NCBI RefSeq assembly: GCF_004005565.1
Contig: NZ_SADD01000002.1
Location: forward strand, 523,038 to 587,037
Length of the DNA: 64,000 bases
Reading direction: 5' to 3'
Source of the DNA: Lujinxingia sediminis
Lineage (GTDB): Bacteria > Myxococcota_A > Bradymonadia > Bradymonadales > Bradymonadaceae
Shown in pieces: positions 8,851 to 16,667 of the stretch. How positions within the stretch are numbered: position 1 is the stretch's first letter; every line of letters begins with the position of its first letter. Below the pieces are notes generated by a model. That model made no database searches. It saw only the letters and a program-made list of their open reading frames with translations, and was not told the origin of the DNA. The position numbers and the translations under genes were made by a program.

Positions 8851-9105
8851 ATCGAACGCCTGGCACCCGTACAACTGCAACGTATTTGGATCGAACGCCT
8901 GGCACCCGTGCAACATCAACCCACCTGGATCGAACCCCTGGCACCCGTGCAACATCAACCCACCTGGAGGGTCGAACGCCTGGCACCCGTGCAACTGCCC
9001 CCCCCCTGGATCGAACCCCTGGCACCCGTGCAACTGCAACCCACCTGGATCGAACCCCTGGCACCCGTGCAACTGCAACCCACCTGGATCGAACCCCTGG
9101 CAACA
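8851..9105. repeat. Repeat array C: seven units, 39-base period
   Basis: Cores begin at 8853, 8892, 8931, 8973, 9012, 9051 and 9090, spaced 39 bases apart apart from one step of 42. Spacers are variants of TGCAAC(A/T)TCAACCCACCTGGAT and TGCAACTGCAACCCACCTGGAT. Some cores read CGAACCCCTGG. The flanking genes are both on the plus strand and the core is in the CGAACGCCTGGCACCCG orientation. Confidence 0.95.
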
Positions 9106-9360
9106 GCCTCGACCGCCATCGCACGTCCAACCCCCCATCCATCAACGCACCATGGCGAAGTCCCGCAAGGCGCAAAAGCTACGCTGTCGCAGCGCTACCG
9201 CCAGCCGACTGTGACGCCCCGGGTTTCATCCGGGAGAGTTGATGCAACGGTGGACATGCATTCTTACGATGACTATCGTTCCTCCCCATAATGCCATGTT
9301 CGACGCCTTGTCGATCCCCTGACTAAACATACTGATCACCACACCAGTACGAGACTGCTC
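9106..9360. other. Leader region with hairpins upstream of helical lipoprotein gene
   Basis: No convincing gene; a 20-codon ORF at 9152-9214 (starting MAKSRKAQK) is too short to judge. The sequence can fold: GGCG 9169-9172 with CGCC 9199-9202, AGC 9177-9179 with GCT 9194-9196, and GCTG 9183-9186 with CAGC 9190-9193. A second hairpin is CCCGG-GTTTCAT-CCGGG at 9218-9234. The segment GGC-N2-AAA(A)GCT ... GCTACCGC resembles the inner part of the inverted repeat at 6588-6615. Confidence 0.45.
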
Positions 9361-10650
9361 ATGCGCTCTTTGCTCGCCACACCACTTCGCCGCGCCCTGG
9401 CCATCCTCCTGGTCGCCGCGCTTCTCCTTCCCACCGGCTGCCAACGCACCCCCGAAGACCTCGAAGTCTGGCGCACCGCCAAAGGTGGCACCGAGCAGCT
9501 GGCCACCTGGGCCGAGAGCGAGGAGGAGCCCCTGGAGGTGCGCGTGCGCGCCGTGCAAATCCTGATCGAAGAGGGCGAGCACGCCCGCATCCCCCGCACC
9601 CTCGACCGCGTGGAAGATGAAGCCGCCCGGCAGGCCATGGCCGACGGCGCCATCCCCACCATCGAGACGATGTGGGCCGCCAACGACATCCCCGAGCTCA
9701 CCGACGAGATGAAAGAGCAGGGGGCCGAACTCGTCATCGGCGACTCCAAAGCCACCCGCGCCAAAGACGCCGCCTACATGCTCTACCCCTACTTAAGCGA
9801 AGGGGCGCAGCAGAAAGCTCAGGCCATCCTCAAAAGCTGGCTTGAAAAAGACCTCGAGCTTCGCGACCAGCTCGGCGACGCCACCGTCGCCCAGATCGTC
9901 CCCCTGGCCGGCGAAGGTGCTGTGGAACTCGTGGCCCCCTGGCTCAAAGAAACCTTCCAACCCGGCCGCATCGCCGCCTCCATGCGCGAATTCATCCCCG
10001 AAGAGAAACAGGGCCCCATTGACGCTGCCCTGGCCGAGCGCGCCCGCGAGGAACATCCCGATCTCAAGCGCGATCTTCCCCAGGCCATCTTCAACGCGAA
10101 CACCGCCGAGGCCGCGCCCTACTTCGAATTCGCCATCTTCGACGAAAACACCTCCACCGAACATATCCAGGCCGCCATGGAAGCCCTGGCCCGCGTCAAA
10201 GGCAAAGACGCCACCAACACCTTCCAGAAGATCATCACCGAGCGCCCCGGCCTGATGCGCTGGGTTGCCGCCAACTACATCATCGACACTCAAAAGCGCG
10301 ACAGCCTCCCGCTCATTGCCTCCGCTCTCCCCACCACCACCGAGGGCTGGGACATCCCCCGCGAAGACAGCTTTGAGGCGGCCACCTCCCAGGTTTGCAA
10401 CCTCTACAAAGGCACCATGGAACGCGAAAAAGTCACCGACTTCCAGCCCGTCATCCAAGAACTTCTCGCCATGGAGAGCTGGCCGGCCCGGACCCTGGGC
10501 GTCGTCTGCGCCGGGGTTACCAACGCCACCTCCCTCCAGGCCGATGTCGACGCTTTGAGCCGCGATCGCCAGCGCCTCCCCGGCTGGAGCAGCCGCACAA
10601 CCCTCGGCCAACTCGCCGGCCAGACCTCCTCCGCGCTCCAGGGAAGCTGA
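9361..10650 (+). CDS. Helical lipoprotein of unknown function
   Basis: A 429-residue protein with a clear lipoprotein signal: basic N-terminus, LAILLVAALLLPTGC, Cys at about residue 27. I do not recognise the family. The remainder is rich in Ala, Glu and Leu, with regularly spaced helices such as WAESEEEPLEVRVRAVQILIEEGEHARIP and ETMWAANDIPELTDEMKEQG, suggesting HEAT-like alpha-solenoid packing. No catalytic motif is visible. The start follows no obvious strong SD, but the signal sequence fixes it. It is flanked by array C and by a repeat-family hairpin, and it precedes the sigma/anti-sigma pair on the same strand. Confidence 0.75.
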   Translation: MRSLLATPLRRALAILLVAALLLPTGCQRTPEDLEVWRTAKGGTEQLATWAESEEEPLEVRVRAVQILIEEGEHARIPRTLDRVEDEAARQAMADGAIPTIETMWAANDIPELTDEMKEQGAELVIGDSKATRAKDAAYMLYPYLSEGAQQKAQAILKSWLEKDLELRDQLGDATVAQIVPLAGEGAVELVAPWLKETFQPGRIAASMREFIPEEKQGPIDAALAERAREEHPDLKRDLPQAIFNANTAEAAPYFEFAIFDENTSTEHIQAAMEALARVKGKDATNTFQKIITERPGLMRWVAANYIIDTQKRDSLPLIASALPTTTEGWDIPREDSFEAATSQVCNLYKGTMEREKVTDFQPVIQELLAMESWPARTLGVVCAGVTNATSLQADVDALSRDRQRLPGWSSRTTLGQLAGQTSSALQGS

Positions 10651-10684
10651 GCCACGGCCCATTCTTGTTTAGTTCTGATGATCA

Positions 10685-10728
10685 CGAAGGCCTGGCACCC
10701 ACCTCGGTGCCAGGCCTTCGATCTTCTT
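10685..10728 (+). terminator. Perfect hairpin formed from the repeat-family core
   Basis: CGAAGGCCTGGCACC (10685-10699) pairs over 15 bp with GGTGCCAGGCCTTCG (10706-10720), loop CACCTC, followed by ATCTTCTTG. The arm sequence is the repeat core with AGG in place of ACG, and the right arm doubles as the first unit of array D. Confidence 0.75.
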
Positions 10729-10905
10729 GAACATCATGCTCAGGTGCCTGGCCTTCGATCTTCTTGAACATCATGCTCAGGTGCCTGGCCTTCGATCTTC
10801 TTGAACATCATGCTCAGGTGCCTGGCACCCGATCGCCAACCCTGTACGAGTGCCTGGCACCCGATCGCCACCCCTGTACGAGTGCCTGGCACCCGATCGC
10901 CAGCC
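10706..10905. repeat. Repeat array D: two sub-arrays, 37- and 32-base periods
   Basis: Three units of 37 bases start at 10706, 10743 and 10780 (GGTGCC(A/T)GGCCTTCG followed by ATCTTCTTGAACATCATGCTCA). Then three units with a 32-base step start at 10819, 10851 and 10883 (TGCCTGGCACCCGATCGCC followed by ACCCTGTACGAG). The change of unit type and orientation inside one array shows that arrays grow from a locally chosen unit. Confidence 0.93.
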
Positions 10906-10990
10906 CCCCTCCATCCCGTTGCCCCACCACCCCCTCCTCCGATAAACTCCTCTCGTACCACCCCGATCCCCCCTGTCCCCTGCGAGCATC

Positions 10991-11677
10991 ATGCTCTTCG
11001 CCGTCATCAAATCCCTGCTCGGCCGCCGCGCTTCCGGAGCCGCTACCGAACCCCGGCTCGACGAACTGAGCGACGAAGCGCTGATGACCCGCTACGCCGG
11101 CGGCGACCAGAAGGCATTTACCCTTCTTGTCACTCGCCACCAGGGGCCCCTCTACAACTTCATTTTGCGCAGCTGCCGCCAGCCCTCGCTAGCCGATGAG
11201 CTCCTTCAGGAGACTTTTCTGCGCATCGTAAAGAGCGCCGCCTCCTACTCACCTGACGCAAAATTCACCACCTGGGCCTACACCATTGCCCGAAACCTCT
11301 GCATCGATCTCGCCAGAAAGCACAGCCGCGCCCACACCCTCTCTTTGCAAAAACCGCTGGGCGACGACGAGGGGGCAACCCGCCAGGACATCCTCCCGGA
11401 TGAGCAAGCCCGCTCGGCCTCCGTCGACCACGACCGCATGGTCTTCCGCGACCGCCTCGACCGGGCCCTGGCCAACCTCCCCGAAGATCAACGCGAGGTC
11501 TTTATCCTGCGCGAGATCTCCGGACTGAAATTTCGCGAGATCGCCACGATGCTCGACTGCCCCGTTCCCACCATCAAAAGCCGCATGCGCTACGCCCTTC
11601 AAACCCTACGCGGCGAACTCGCCGACTTCGCCTCCCAGAGCTTTGACGCTGACGAAGCCTCCGAAATGCTCCCCTGA
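10991..11677 (+). CDS. ECF-type RNA polymerase sigma factor
   Basis: A 228-residue sigma-70 family protein of ECF layout. Region 2 spans residues about 25-100: LMTRYAGGDQKAFTLLVTRH, ADELLQETFLRIVKSA, then FTTWAYTIARNLCIDLARK, the -10 recognition helix. A variable linker follows, and region 4 occupies about 155-210: LANLPEDQREVFILREISG, FREIATMLDCPVPTIKSRM, the -35 helix-turn-helix. Region 3 is absent, as expected. It would direct core polymerase to a specific stress or envelope regulon. The gene 123 bases downstream looks like its membrane anti-sigma factor. Its own promoter must lie in or beside array D. Confidence 0.93.
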   Translation: MLFAVIKSLLGRRASGAATEPRLDELSDEALMTRYAGGDQKAFTLLVTRHQGPLYNFILRSCRQPSLADELLQETFLRIVKSAASYSPDAKFTTWAYTIARNLCIDLARKHSRAHTLSLQKPLGDDEGATRQDILPDEQARSASVDHDRMVFRDRLDRALANLPEDQREVFILREISGLKFREIATMLDCPVPTIKSRMRYALQTLRGELADFASQSFDADEASEMLP

Positions 11678-11800
11678 CCTCCCCTGTCTGCCCCGGCAAC
11701 CAGGGAATTAGATCTATTCCGCACCCTTTGCGTTTATAGAACCGGACACAGCCCAGGCCTCGGGCTTAAAAATGATCTCCTCCTCACGGACCATGTTGCC

Positions 11801-13096
11801 ATGAGCGCGCACGCCCCCGACGACAAACTCCTCGACCTCCTCTACGGCGAACTTCCGTCCGAAGAGGCCCGAGCGCTGCGCGCCGAGCTCGACGCTGACC
11901 CCGAGCGGCGAGCGGCCTATGAGGAGCTGCGCGCATCGCGCGATATTATCGCCCGACACACCTCCCAGCCTGCCCGTGTCCCCTCCACGCTGACCGAACG
12001 CATCCTGGAAGACGCCCGCACCCACACGCCCTCCCACACTCGGTCCGCTTCCGACCCTCGTCAGTCTATCTGGCGACGCGCCTGGCATAGCCCCGGTTTC
12101 CGTCAGAGCCTTGTCGCTGCCGCCCTGCTCCTCGGCGTCGCCGGAATCCTACGCGCCTTACAACTCGACACCACCACGCGCCCCCACGATCCTCTGGCCG
12201 AACACGGTATGGCCGCCCCCGTCTCCTTCGAGACATCAGCCCTCGCCGAAAACGCCAAACATGAAGCCATGCCCGACGAAGAGAGCTCCGCGGCCGCCGA
12301 GAAAGCTCCCACCGAAGGCGCGATCTCCGAGATAACCAACGCGCGCGGAGCCGGCGCGGCTGCCTCCGCGCGCCCCCAGGCCGAAGATCATCACCAACCT
12401 CTCAAACGCACCGCTCCTGCAATCACCGCCGAAGCGTCGCCAGCGCGCGAAGCCGAACCGCGTCCCCGGACGGCCCCCTCCCCGAAACCCCGGGCCAGCC
12501 GCCGCGCCGAAGCTCCGGGTGCCGCTCTTGCCGATTCCCCCACGGACAGCACCGCCCGTGCGCCTCAACGCGCTGCATCTCCCCGCCGAGCAGACAGCTA
12601 CGGCGTCGGAAGGAGCGACTTCGGTGCCACCGCACCGGCCGCCCCTCAGGCACAAAGCGACACCTTCGCCCCCGTTGAAGATCGCCTCGACACCGCCCCC
12701 ACGCGTGAGCGCGCTTCCGCCCCTTCAGCCGAACCCTCCTCCCTCGCAGCATCTGGAGGCGCCTCTCTCAAACAGCGCTCTGCCACGCCCTCCACAACCA
12801 ACGAACACGCGGACATCGAAGCCGACACCCCCGCCGCCGACGAGGACGAGCTCGTCGCATCGCCCCCTCCCTCCCTCCTGCAACGCGCCCGACAGGCCCG
12901 CAGCACCAACGACGCCGAAGCCACCCTCTCGTTTGCCACCCGGGCCCTCTCATCCGAGCGCAGCCCTCGCGCACGCGCCGAAGCCTACTCCCTCATCGCC
13001 TGGGCCCAGGAGCAGCTCGGCGACAACGAGGCAGCTCAACACGCCCGCGATCAGGCAGCCACACTCCAGCGCGAAATCGACGCTGCCGCCCCCTGA
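11801..13096 (+). CDS. Putative membrane anti-sigma factor with long disordered periplasmic part
   Basis: 431 residues. The N-terminal 70 residues (DDKLLDLLYGELPSEEARAL, then AYEELRASRDIIARH) resemble anti-sigma domains in length and helix pattern, but contain no Cys, so the usual HxxxCxxC zinc site is absent. A transmembrane segment follows at about 105-122 (SLVAAALLLGVAGILRAL). Residues about 140-345 are Ala/Pro/Glu/Arg-rich and probably disordered. The C-terminal 75 residues form TPR-like helices (LLQRARQARSTNDAEATLSF, AEAYSLIAWAQEQLGDNEAA). Position behind an ECF sigma gene supports the role; the sequence alone is suggestive. Array E begins at the stop codon. Confidence 0.65.
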   Translation: MSAHAPDDKLLDLLYGELPSEEARALRAELDADPERRAAYEELRASRDIIARHTSQPARVPSTLTERILEDARTHTPSHTRSASDPRQSIWRRAWHSPGFRQSLVAAALLLGVAGILRALQLDTTTRPHDPLAEHGMAAPVSFETSALAENAKHEAMPDEESSAAAEKAPTEGAISEITNARGAGAAASARPQAEDHHQPLKRTAPAITAEASPAREAEPRPRTAPSPKPRASRRAEAPGAALADSPTDSTARAPQRAASPRRADSYGVGRSDFGATAPAAPQAQSDTFAPVEDRLDTAPTRERASAPSAEPSSLAASGGASLKQRSATPSTTNEHADIEADTPAADEDELVASPPPSLLQRARQARSTNDAEATLSFATRALSSERSPRARAEAYSLIAWAQEQLGDNEAAQHARDQAATLQREIDAAAP

Positions 13097-13265
13097 TCGA
13101 ACGCCTGGCACCCGATCATTTTTCAAATGATCGAACCCCTGGCACCCGATCGTTTTCCAAATGATCGAACCCCTGGCACCCGATCATTTTCAAATGATCG
13201 AACCCCTGGCACCCGATCGCTTTCGCACCCGATCGTCTTTCCAAATGATCGAACGCCTGGCACCC
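13096..13265. repeat. Repeat array E: five units, 33/34-base period
   Basis: Cores begin at 13098, 13132, 13166, 13199 and 13250; one unit carries an extra GCACCCGATCG insertion. The first unit overlaps the TGA of the preceding gene. Spacers such as GATCATTTTTCAAATGATC are themselves 8-bp inverted repeats, so each unit can form a hairpin. The converging gene on the other side is rplL. Confidence 0.95.
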
Positions 13266-13286
13266 CACCTTTGTACCGCCTTCAGA

Positions 13287-13325
13287 TCAAAAAACCCCGA
13301 CGCCGCAAAAGGCATCGGGGTTTCT
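13287..13325 (-). terminator. Intrinsic terminator of rplJL
   Basis: On the minus strand AAACCCCGATGCC pairs with GGCGTCGGGGTTT (one G-U pair), loop TTTTGC, followed by TTTGATC. It lies about 40 bases after the rplL stop and ends the operon without rpoB. Confidence 0.92.
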
Positions 13326-13364
13326 TTAACTTCAAGAATCACGCTCCCTCACAGGAGCATTCGA

Positions 13365-13745
13365 TTACTTGAGTTCGACGGTCGCGCCGACTTCTTCAAG
13401 GGCAGCCTTGAACTTCTCGCCCTCTTCCTTATCAACGCCTTCCTTAACGGTCGAGGGAGCGCCTTCGACCAGATCCTTGGCGTCCTTAAGACCCAGACCG
13501 GTGAGCTCGCGGACGGCCTTGATGACCTTGATCTTCTGGTCGCCGAAGCTGGCAAGAACAACGTCGAATTCGGTCTGCTCAGCGGCAGCTTCCGCACCGC
13601 CCGGGCCGGCAGCCATCATCACCGGAGCGGCAGCGGCGGCGCTCACGCCCCACTTCTCTTCCAGCTCTTCGACGAGACCGGCAAGGTCCATCACGCTCAT
13701 GTTGCTAAGAAACTCAACGACTTGTTCTTTGGTGACATCAGCCAT
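13365..13745 (-). CDS. rplL: 50S ribosomal protein L7/L12
   Basis: The 126-residue stalk protein that recruits translation factors. The N-terminal dimerisation part ([24 protein letters not shown]) is followed by an Ala/Gly-rich hinge (about residues 37-55) and the C-terminal domain with [34 protein letters not shown] and [16 protein letters not shown], all characteristic. It is 82 bases downstream of rplJ and shares its transcript. A terminator follows directly; in many bacteria rpoB would come next, but here the following gene is convergent and unrelated. Confidence 0.98.
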   Translation of the reverse strand: MADVTKEQVVEFLSNMSVMDLAGLVEELEEKWGVSAAAAAPVMMAAGPGGAEAAAEQTEFDVVLASFGDQKIKVIKAVRELTGLGLKDAKDLVEGAPSTVKEGVDKEEGEKFKAALEEVGATVELK

Positions 13746-13827
13746 GGTGTTCTCTCCTTAAGTGCTCGCCAGCACGCGAGCTTTTCTGGTGTGTTTTGTA
13801 ATGGGTGAAGAGGTCGTCCCTCTCCGA

Positions 13828-14352
13828 TCAGGCGCTCTGCTCGATATCCTGCTTGCGGGCCGTAAGAACCTGCAAGAAGGAGGTCGGCGCGGCGTTGAGC
13901 GTGCGAACAAACTTGGTGGGCACCGCCGTGAACAGGCTGAGCACTTTCGCGCGCAACTCGTCTTTGGTCGGCATATCCGCCAGACGCTTCACGCCAGCTA
14001 CATCCAGCGCTGTCCCGTCCAGGAAGCCACCACGCACCTCATAGGCGTCGTGATCCTTGGCAAAGTCTTTGATCACTCGGGCCGGGCTGACTGCATCCTC
14101 CGCGCTGAACGCGATGGCCACAGGACCCACAAACAAGTCCGAGATCACTTCCATGTCGGTGCCCGAGATCGCCAGCTTCGCCAGCGTATTCTTGACCACC
14201 CGGTACTGAACGCCCTCGGCGCGGAACTTCGAGCGAAGTTCGTTCACCGTGTTCACGTCCATACCCACATGACTCGCCAGGATGACGGATTTCGCCTGCT
14301 CGAGATCGGAGCGGATCGACGCGACTTCTTGTTCTTTTTCCGCGCGATTCAT
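13828..14352 (-). CDS. rplJ: 50S ribosomal protein L10
   Basis: 174 residues, normal for L10, which anchors L7/L12 dimers to 23S rRNA through its C-terminal helix. The N-terminal RNA-binding part shows VILASHVGMDVNTVNELRSKFR, the core YRVVKNTLAKLAI and, after a middle block, the C-terminal region that binds L12 dimers. SD AAGGAG precedes the ATG. A leader of roughly 300 bases with an attenuator-like hairpin precedes it, consistent with autoregulation by the L10-L12 complex. The gene has its own candidate promoter and is separated from rplA by a hairpin terminator. Confidence 0.98.
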   Translation of the reverse strand: MNRAEKEQEVASIRSDLEQAKSVILASHVGMDVNTVNELRSKFRAEGVQYRVVKNTLAKLAISGTDMEVISDLFVGPVAIAFSAEDAVSPARVIKDFAKDHDAYEVRGGFLDGTALDVAGVKRLADMPTKDELRAKVLSLFTAVPTKFVRTLNAAPTSFLQVLTARKQDIEQSA

Positions 14353-14649
14353 CGCATCTCCTTAAAGTCTCGCTTCGAGTCGTGCATCGCTTCTGCGATC
14401 CTCGACTCGACGCCATCCAACAACAAAACCCTCGGCACCGAAGGTGCGGAGGGTCTCAGTCAACGTCATCCAGATTGCCGGCATACACACCGGCACTGCA
14501 ATCGGTCGCATCTGACCATCTCCGCGGGACATTAAGAACACTTGACGTGCTCACCTGCTTCTTCGATGTCGAAAGCAACTCTATGTCTTCGCTCCGCGTA
14601 CACTCCTGCGCGGGGCGTTATCGCCGGGGTAACCCGACCGACGGCGCTC
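14353..14649 (-). promoter_or_regulatory. rplJ leader RNA (L10-leader-like)
   Basis: About 295 bases between the candidate promoter and rplJ with no ORF. On the minus strand it can form GCCGG-TGTGTAT-GCCGGC, then ACCCTC-N-GCACC-TTC-GGTGC-N-GAGGGT (14428-14454) followed by TTTGTTGTT, which looks like an intrinsic attenuator. Last comes a CGAGTCG/CGACTCG pairing just before the ribosome site. L10 leaders with these functions are known; I cannot align it to the Rfam model by eye. Confidence 0.55.
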
Positions 14650-14678
14650 TTCGTAGTCGAGCCCGGAGGCTCCGTCAA
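14650..14678 (-). promoter_or_regulatory. Candidate rplJ promoter
   Basis: On the minus strand TTGACG (14678-14673), a 17-base spacer and TACGAA (14655-14650). Position just after the rplA terminator and before a long leader supports it; the -10 match is weak. Confidence 0.45.
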
Positions 14679-14701
14679 GCGCCGTATCCTGCTTTTTTGT
14701 C

Positions 14702-14738
14702 AGAAAGACGCCGGCCCCGCCGGGACCGGCGTCTTTCT
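14702..14738 (-). terminator. Hairpin terminator after rplA
   Basis: AGAAAGACGCCGG pairs perfectly over 13 bp with CCGGCGTCTTTCT about ten bases past the rplA stop. The T-rich part is within the stem, so termination may be partial. Confidence 0.7.
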
Positions 14739-14747
14739 CACACGATC

Positions 14748-15449
14748 TTAGAGCAAGTCACGCGCAAACGCGGTGTCCAGCTTGACCGACGGGCTCATCG
14801 TCGAGCTCAGCGCGATGCTCTTGAAGTACGGGGACTTCGAGCTGGCCGGCTTCAGACGCGCGAGCGTCTCAAGCAACGCCACGACGTTCTCCTGCAGCTT
14901 GACCGCATCGAAGCTGGTACGACCCACGCCGATGTGGATGATGCCGCCCTTGTCCACGCGGAACTCCACGCGACCGGCTTTGAGCTCTTTGACGATCTTG
15001 GCCACGTCGAAGGTCACCGTACCGGCCTTCGGGTTGGGCATAAGACCACGCGGACCGAGCACACGACCGATACGACCGACCTGGCCCATCATGTCCGGCG
15101 TCGCCACGGTGACGTCCCAGTCGGTCCAGCCGCCGTTGATCTTCTCGATCAACTCGTCGCTTCCCACAAAGTCCGCACCGGCTTCTTCGGCTTCTTTGGC
15201 TTTCTCGCCCTTGGCGAAAACCAGCACGCGGGTGTCTTTACCGATACCGTGCGGCAGCGAAACCGCGCCGCGAACCATCTGGTCGGCGTGACGGGGGTTG
15301 ACGTTGAGGTTGATCGCCGCGTCGACCGACTCGTCGAACTTCGCGAACGAAATTTCTTTAACCAGCGAGATGGCCTCTTCAAGCTCGTAACGCTTCAGGT
15401 TATCGACCTTCGCCGACGCCGCAGCGTACTTCTTTCCGCGCTTAGCCAT
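14748..15449 (-). CDS. rplA: 50S ribosomal protein L1
   Basis: The 233-residue protein of the L1 stalk, which helps release deacylated tRNA and represses its own mRNA in many bacteria. Visible motifs: [79 protein letters not shown] and the C-terminal [20 protein letters not shown]. Length is normal. Its start overlaps the rplK stop region by eight bases, so the two are translationally coupled. A hairpin terminator follows. Confidence 0.98.
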   Translation of the reverse strand: MAKRGKKYAAASAKVDNLKRYELEEAISLVKEISFAKFDESVDAAINLNVNPRHADQMVRGAVSLPHGIGKDTRVLVFAKGEKAKEAEEAGADFVGSDELIEKINGGWTDWDVTVATPDMMGQVGRIGRVLGPRGLMPNPKAGTVTFDVAKIVKELKAGRVEFRVDKGGIIHIGVGRTSFDAVKLQENVVALLETLARLKPASSKSPYFKSIALSSTMSPSVKLDTAFARDLL

Positions 15450-15885
15450 TGTCCACCTCCATACCGATCACATCCACACCCATCGAACGACACGTCCCGG
15501 CCACCGTACGCGCGGCCGCATCAATGTCATCGGTCGTGAGGTCGGGGAGCTTGATCTCCGCGATCTTCTTGACCTGCTCATAGGTGAGCTGACCCACCTT
15601 ATCGCGGTTCGGCACACCGGAGCCCGAGGGAATCCCCAGCTCCTTGAGCACCAGCACCGCCGCCGGCGGGGTCTTGGTGATGAAGTCGAACGAGCGGTCG
15701 CCGTACACCGTGATCACGACCGGAATGATCATTCCGGGCTGATCCTGAGTCCGCGCGTTAAACGCCTTGCAGAACTCCATGATGTTGACGCCGTGCTGGC
15801 CCAACGCCGGACCGACGGGCGGCGAGGGGTTCGCCTTGCCCGCAGGTACCTGCAGCTTGATCTGTCCTACGACTTTCTTAGCCAT
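15442..15885 (-). CDS. rplK: 50S ribosomal protein L11
   Basis: 147 residues, the usual L11 length; it binds the GTPase-associated centre of 23S rRNA. Motifs: [20 protein letters not shown] (N-terminal domain with the Pro-rich switch), [18 protein letters not shown], then [19 protein letters not shown] and the C-terminal [18 protein letters not shown]. The SD is GAGAA-rich just upstream. It overlaps rplA. It is separated from nusG by about 215 bases with two terminator-like structures, so it probably has its own promoter there. Confidence 0.98.
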   Translation of the reverse strand: MAKKVVGQIKLQVPAGKANPSPPVGPALGQHGVNIMEFCKAFNARTQDQPGMIIPVVITVYGDRSFDFITKTPPAAVLVLKELGIPSGSGVPNRDKVGQLTYEQVKKIAEIKLPDLTTDDIDAAARTVAGTCRSMGVDVIGMEVDNG

Positions 15886-15978
15886 GATTCTCCTCTTCTC
15901 CGTCCGTCATCTACGGACGTGCAGTCAGCGTCTGCCCTTGTGCCCGGTGACCTCACCTGACTGGCAGACTCCTGCCAT

Positions 15979-16030
15979 AAAAAATCCCCGGCCCTTCTGC
16001 CTGGCCACAATGGCCACAGCCGGTGCGGGG
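15979..16030 (-). terminator. Second terminator or rplK-leader attenuator
   Basis: On the minus strand CCCCG...CGGGG encloses an inner GGCCATTGTGGCC hairpin and is followed directly by ATTTTTTATGG. It lies 90 bases before rplK, so it may be either a back-up nusG terminator or an attenuator in the rplK leader. A further TGGCAG-GAGT-CTGCCA hairpin follows. Confidence 0.55.
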
Positions 16031-16045
16031 AGCGCTCAACTACAA

Positions 16046-16084
16046 TAAAAAAAGCGCCGGATCAAGGACCCGGCGCTCTTTTCT
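16046..16084 (-). terminator. Intrinsic terminator after nusG
   Basis: On the minus strand AGCGCCGG-GTCCTTGAT-CCGGCGCT is followed by six T residues. It lies 17 bases after the nusG stop and separates secE-nusG from rplKA. Confidence 0.92.
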
Positions 16085-16100
16085 TTCATCTGATCGTGAC

Positions 16101-16655
16101 TTATTCGTCGGCGACCGATTCGACCTGGTTGAAGTCGAACTCCACCGCAGTCGGACGACCGAAGATCTCGACGAAAACGCGCAACTTCTCCTTCTCCTCC
16201 ATCACCTCTTCGATGTTGCCGGTGAAGTCCTTGAAGTTGCCCTCGATCACGCGGATCTTATCGCCCTTCTGGAAGTTGTAGCTCGGGCCGGCCGACATCT
16301 TACCTTCTTCGATCCGCTCGGTGATCTTACGGAACTCCGCTTCCGGCACCGGCGTGGGCTTGCGCTGATTGCCGCCCACAAAGCCCACGATTTTCGGCGT
16401 GTTCTTGACCACGTGCCAGGCCCGATCGCTGAGCACCATCTTCACAAAGATGTAGCCCGCGTAAAACTTACGGGTGCGCTCACGGCGCTTGCCGTTTTTG
16501 ACCTCCACGACCGTCTCGGTCGGAATGAAGATCTCACCGATATCGTCCTCGACTCCTTCCGAGCGAATACGCTCTTCGAGGGCGAGTTTCGCCTTATTCT
16601 CGTATCCGGAGTAGGTCTGGACGATGTACCACTCTTTGGTGTCCGAAGATGCCAT
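16101..16655 (-). CDS. nusG: Transcription termination/antitermination factor NusG
   Basis: 184 residues, typical NusG, which binds the clamp of RNA polymerase, suppresses pausing, and links to Rho and ribosomal S10. The NGN domain is residues about 8-115 (WYIVQTYSGYENKAKLALEE, RKFYAGYIFVKMVL, VVKNTPKIVGFVGG) and the C-terminal KOW domain about 125-180 (KGDKIRVIEGNFKDFTG, LRVFVEIFGRPTAVEFDFNQ). It begins 12 bases after secE and is co-transcribed with it. A strong terminator follows. Confidence 0.98.
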   Translation of the reverse strand: MASSDTKEWYIVQTYSGYENKAKLALEERIRSEGVEDDIGEIFIPTETVVEVKNGKRRERTRKFYAGYIFVKMVLSDRAWHVVKNTPKIVGFVGGNQRKPTPVPEAEFRKITERIEEGKMSAGPSYNFQKGDKIRVIEGNFKDFTGNIEEVMEEKEKLRVFVEIFGRPTAVEFDFNQVESVADE

Positions 16656-16667
16656 GCGTGTTCGTCC

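Noticed and set aside
9160..9234. Cyclic-di-GMP riboswitch (GEMM-I)
   Set aside because: CGCAAAAGCTACG recalls the GEMM motif GACGCAAAGC, but the upstream GGCAAACC strand and the 3' GGGTTGCC strand are missing.
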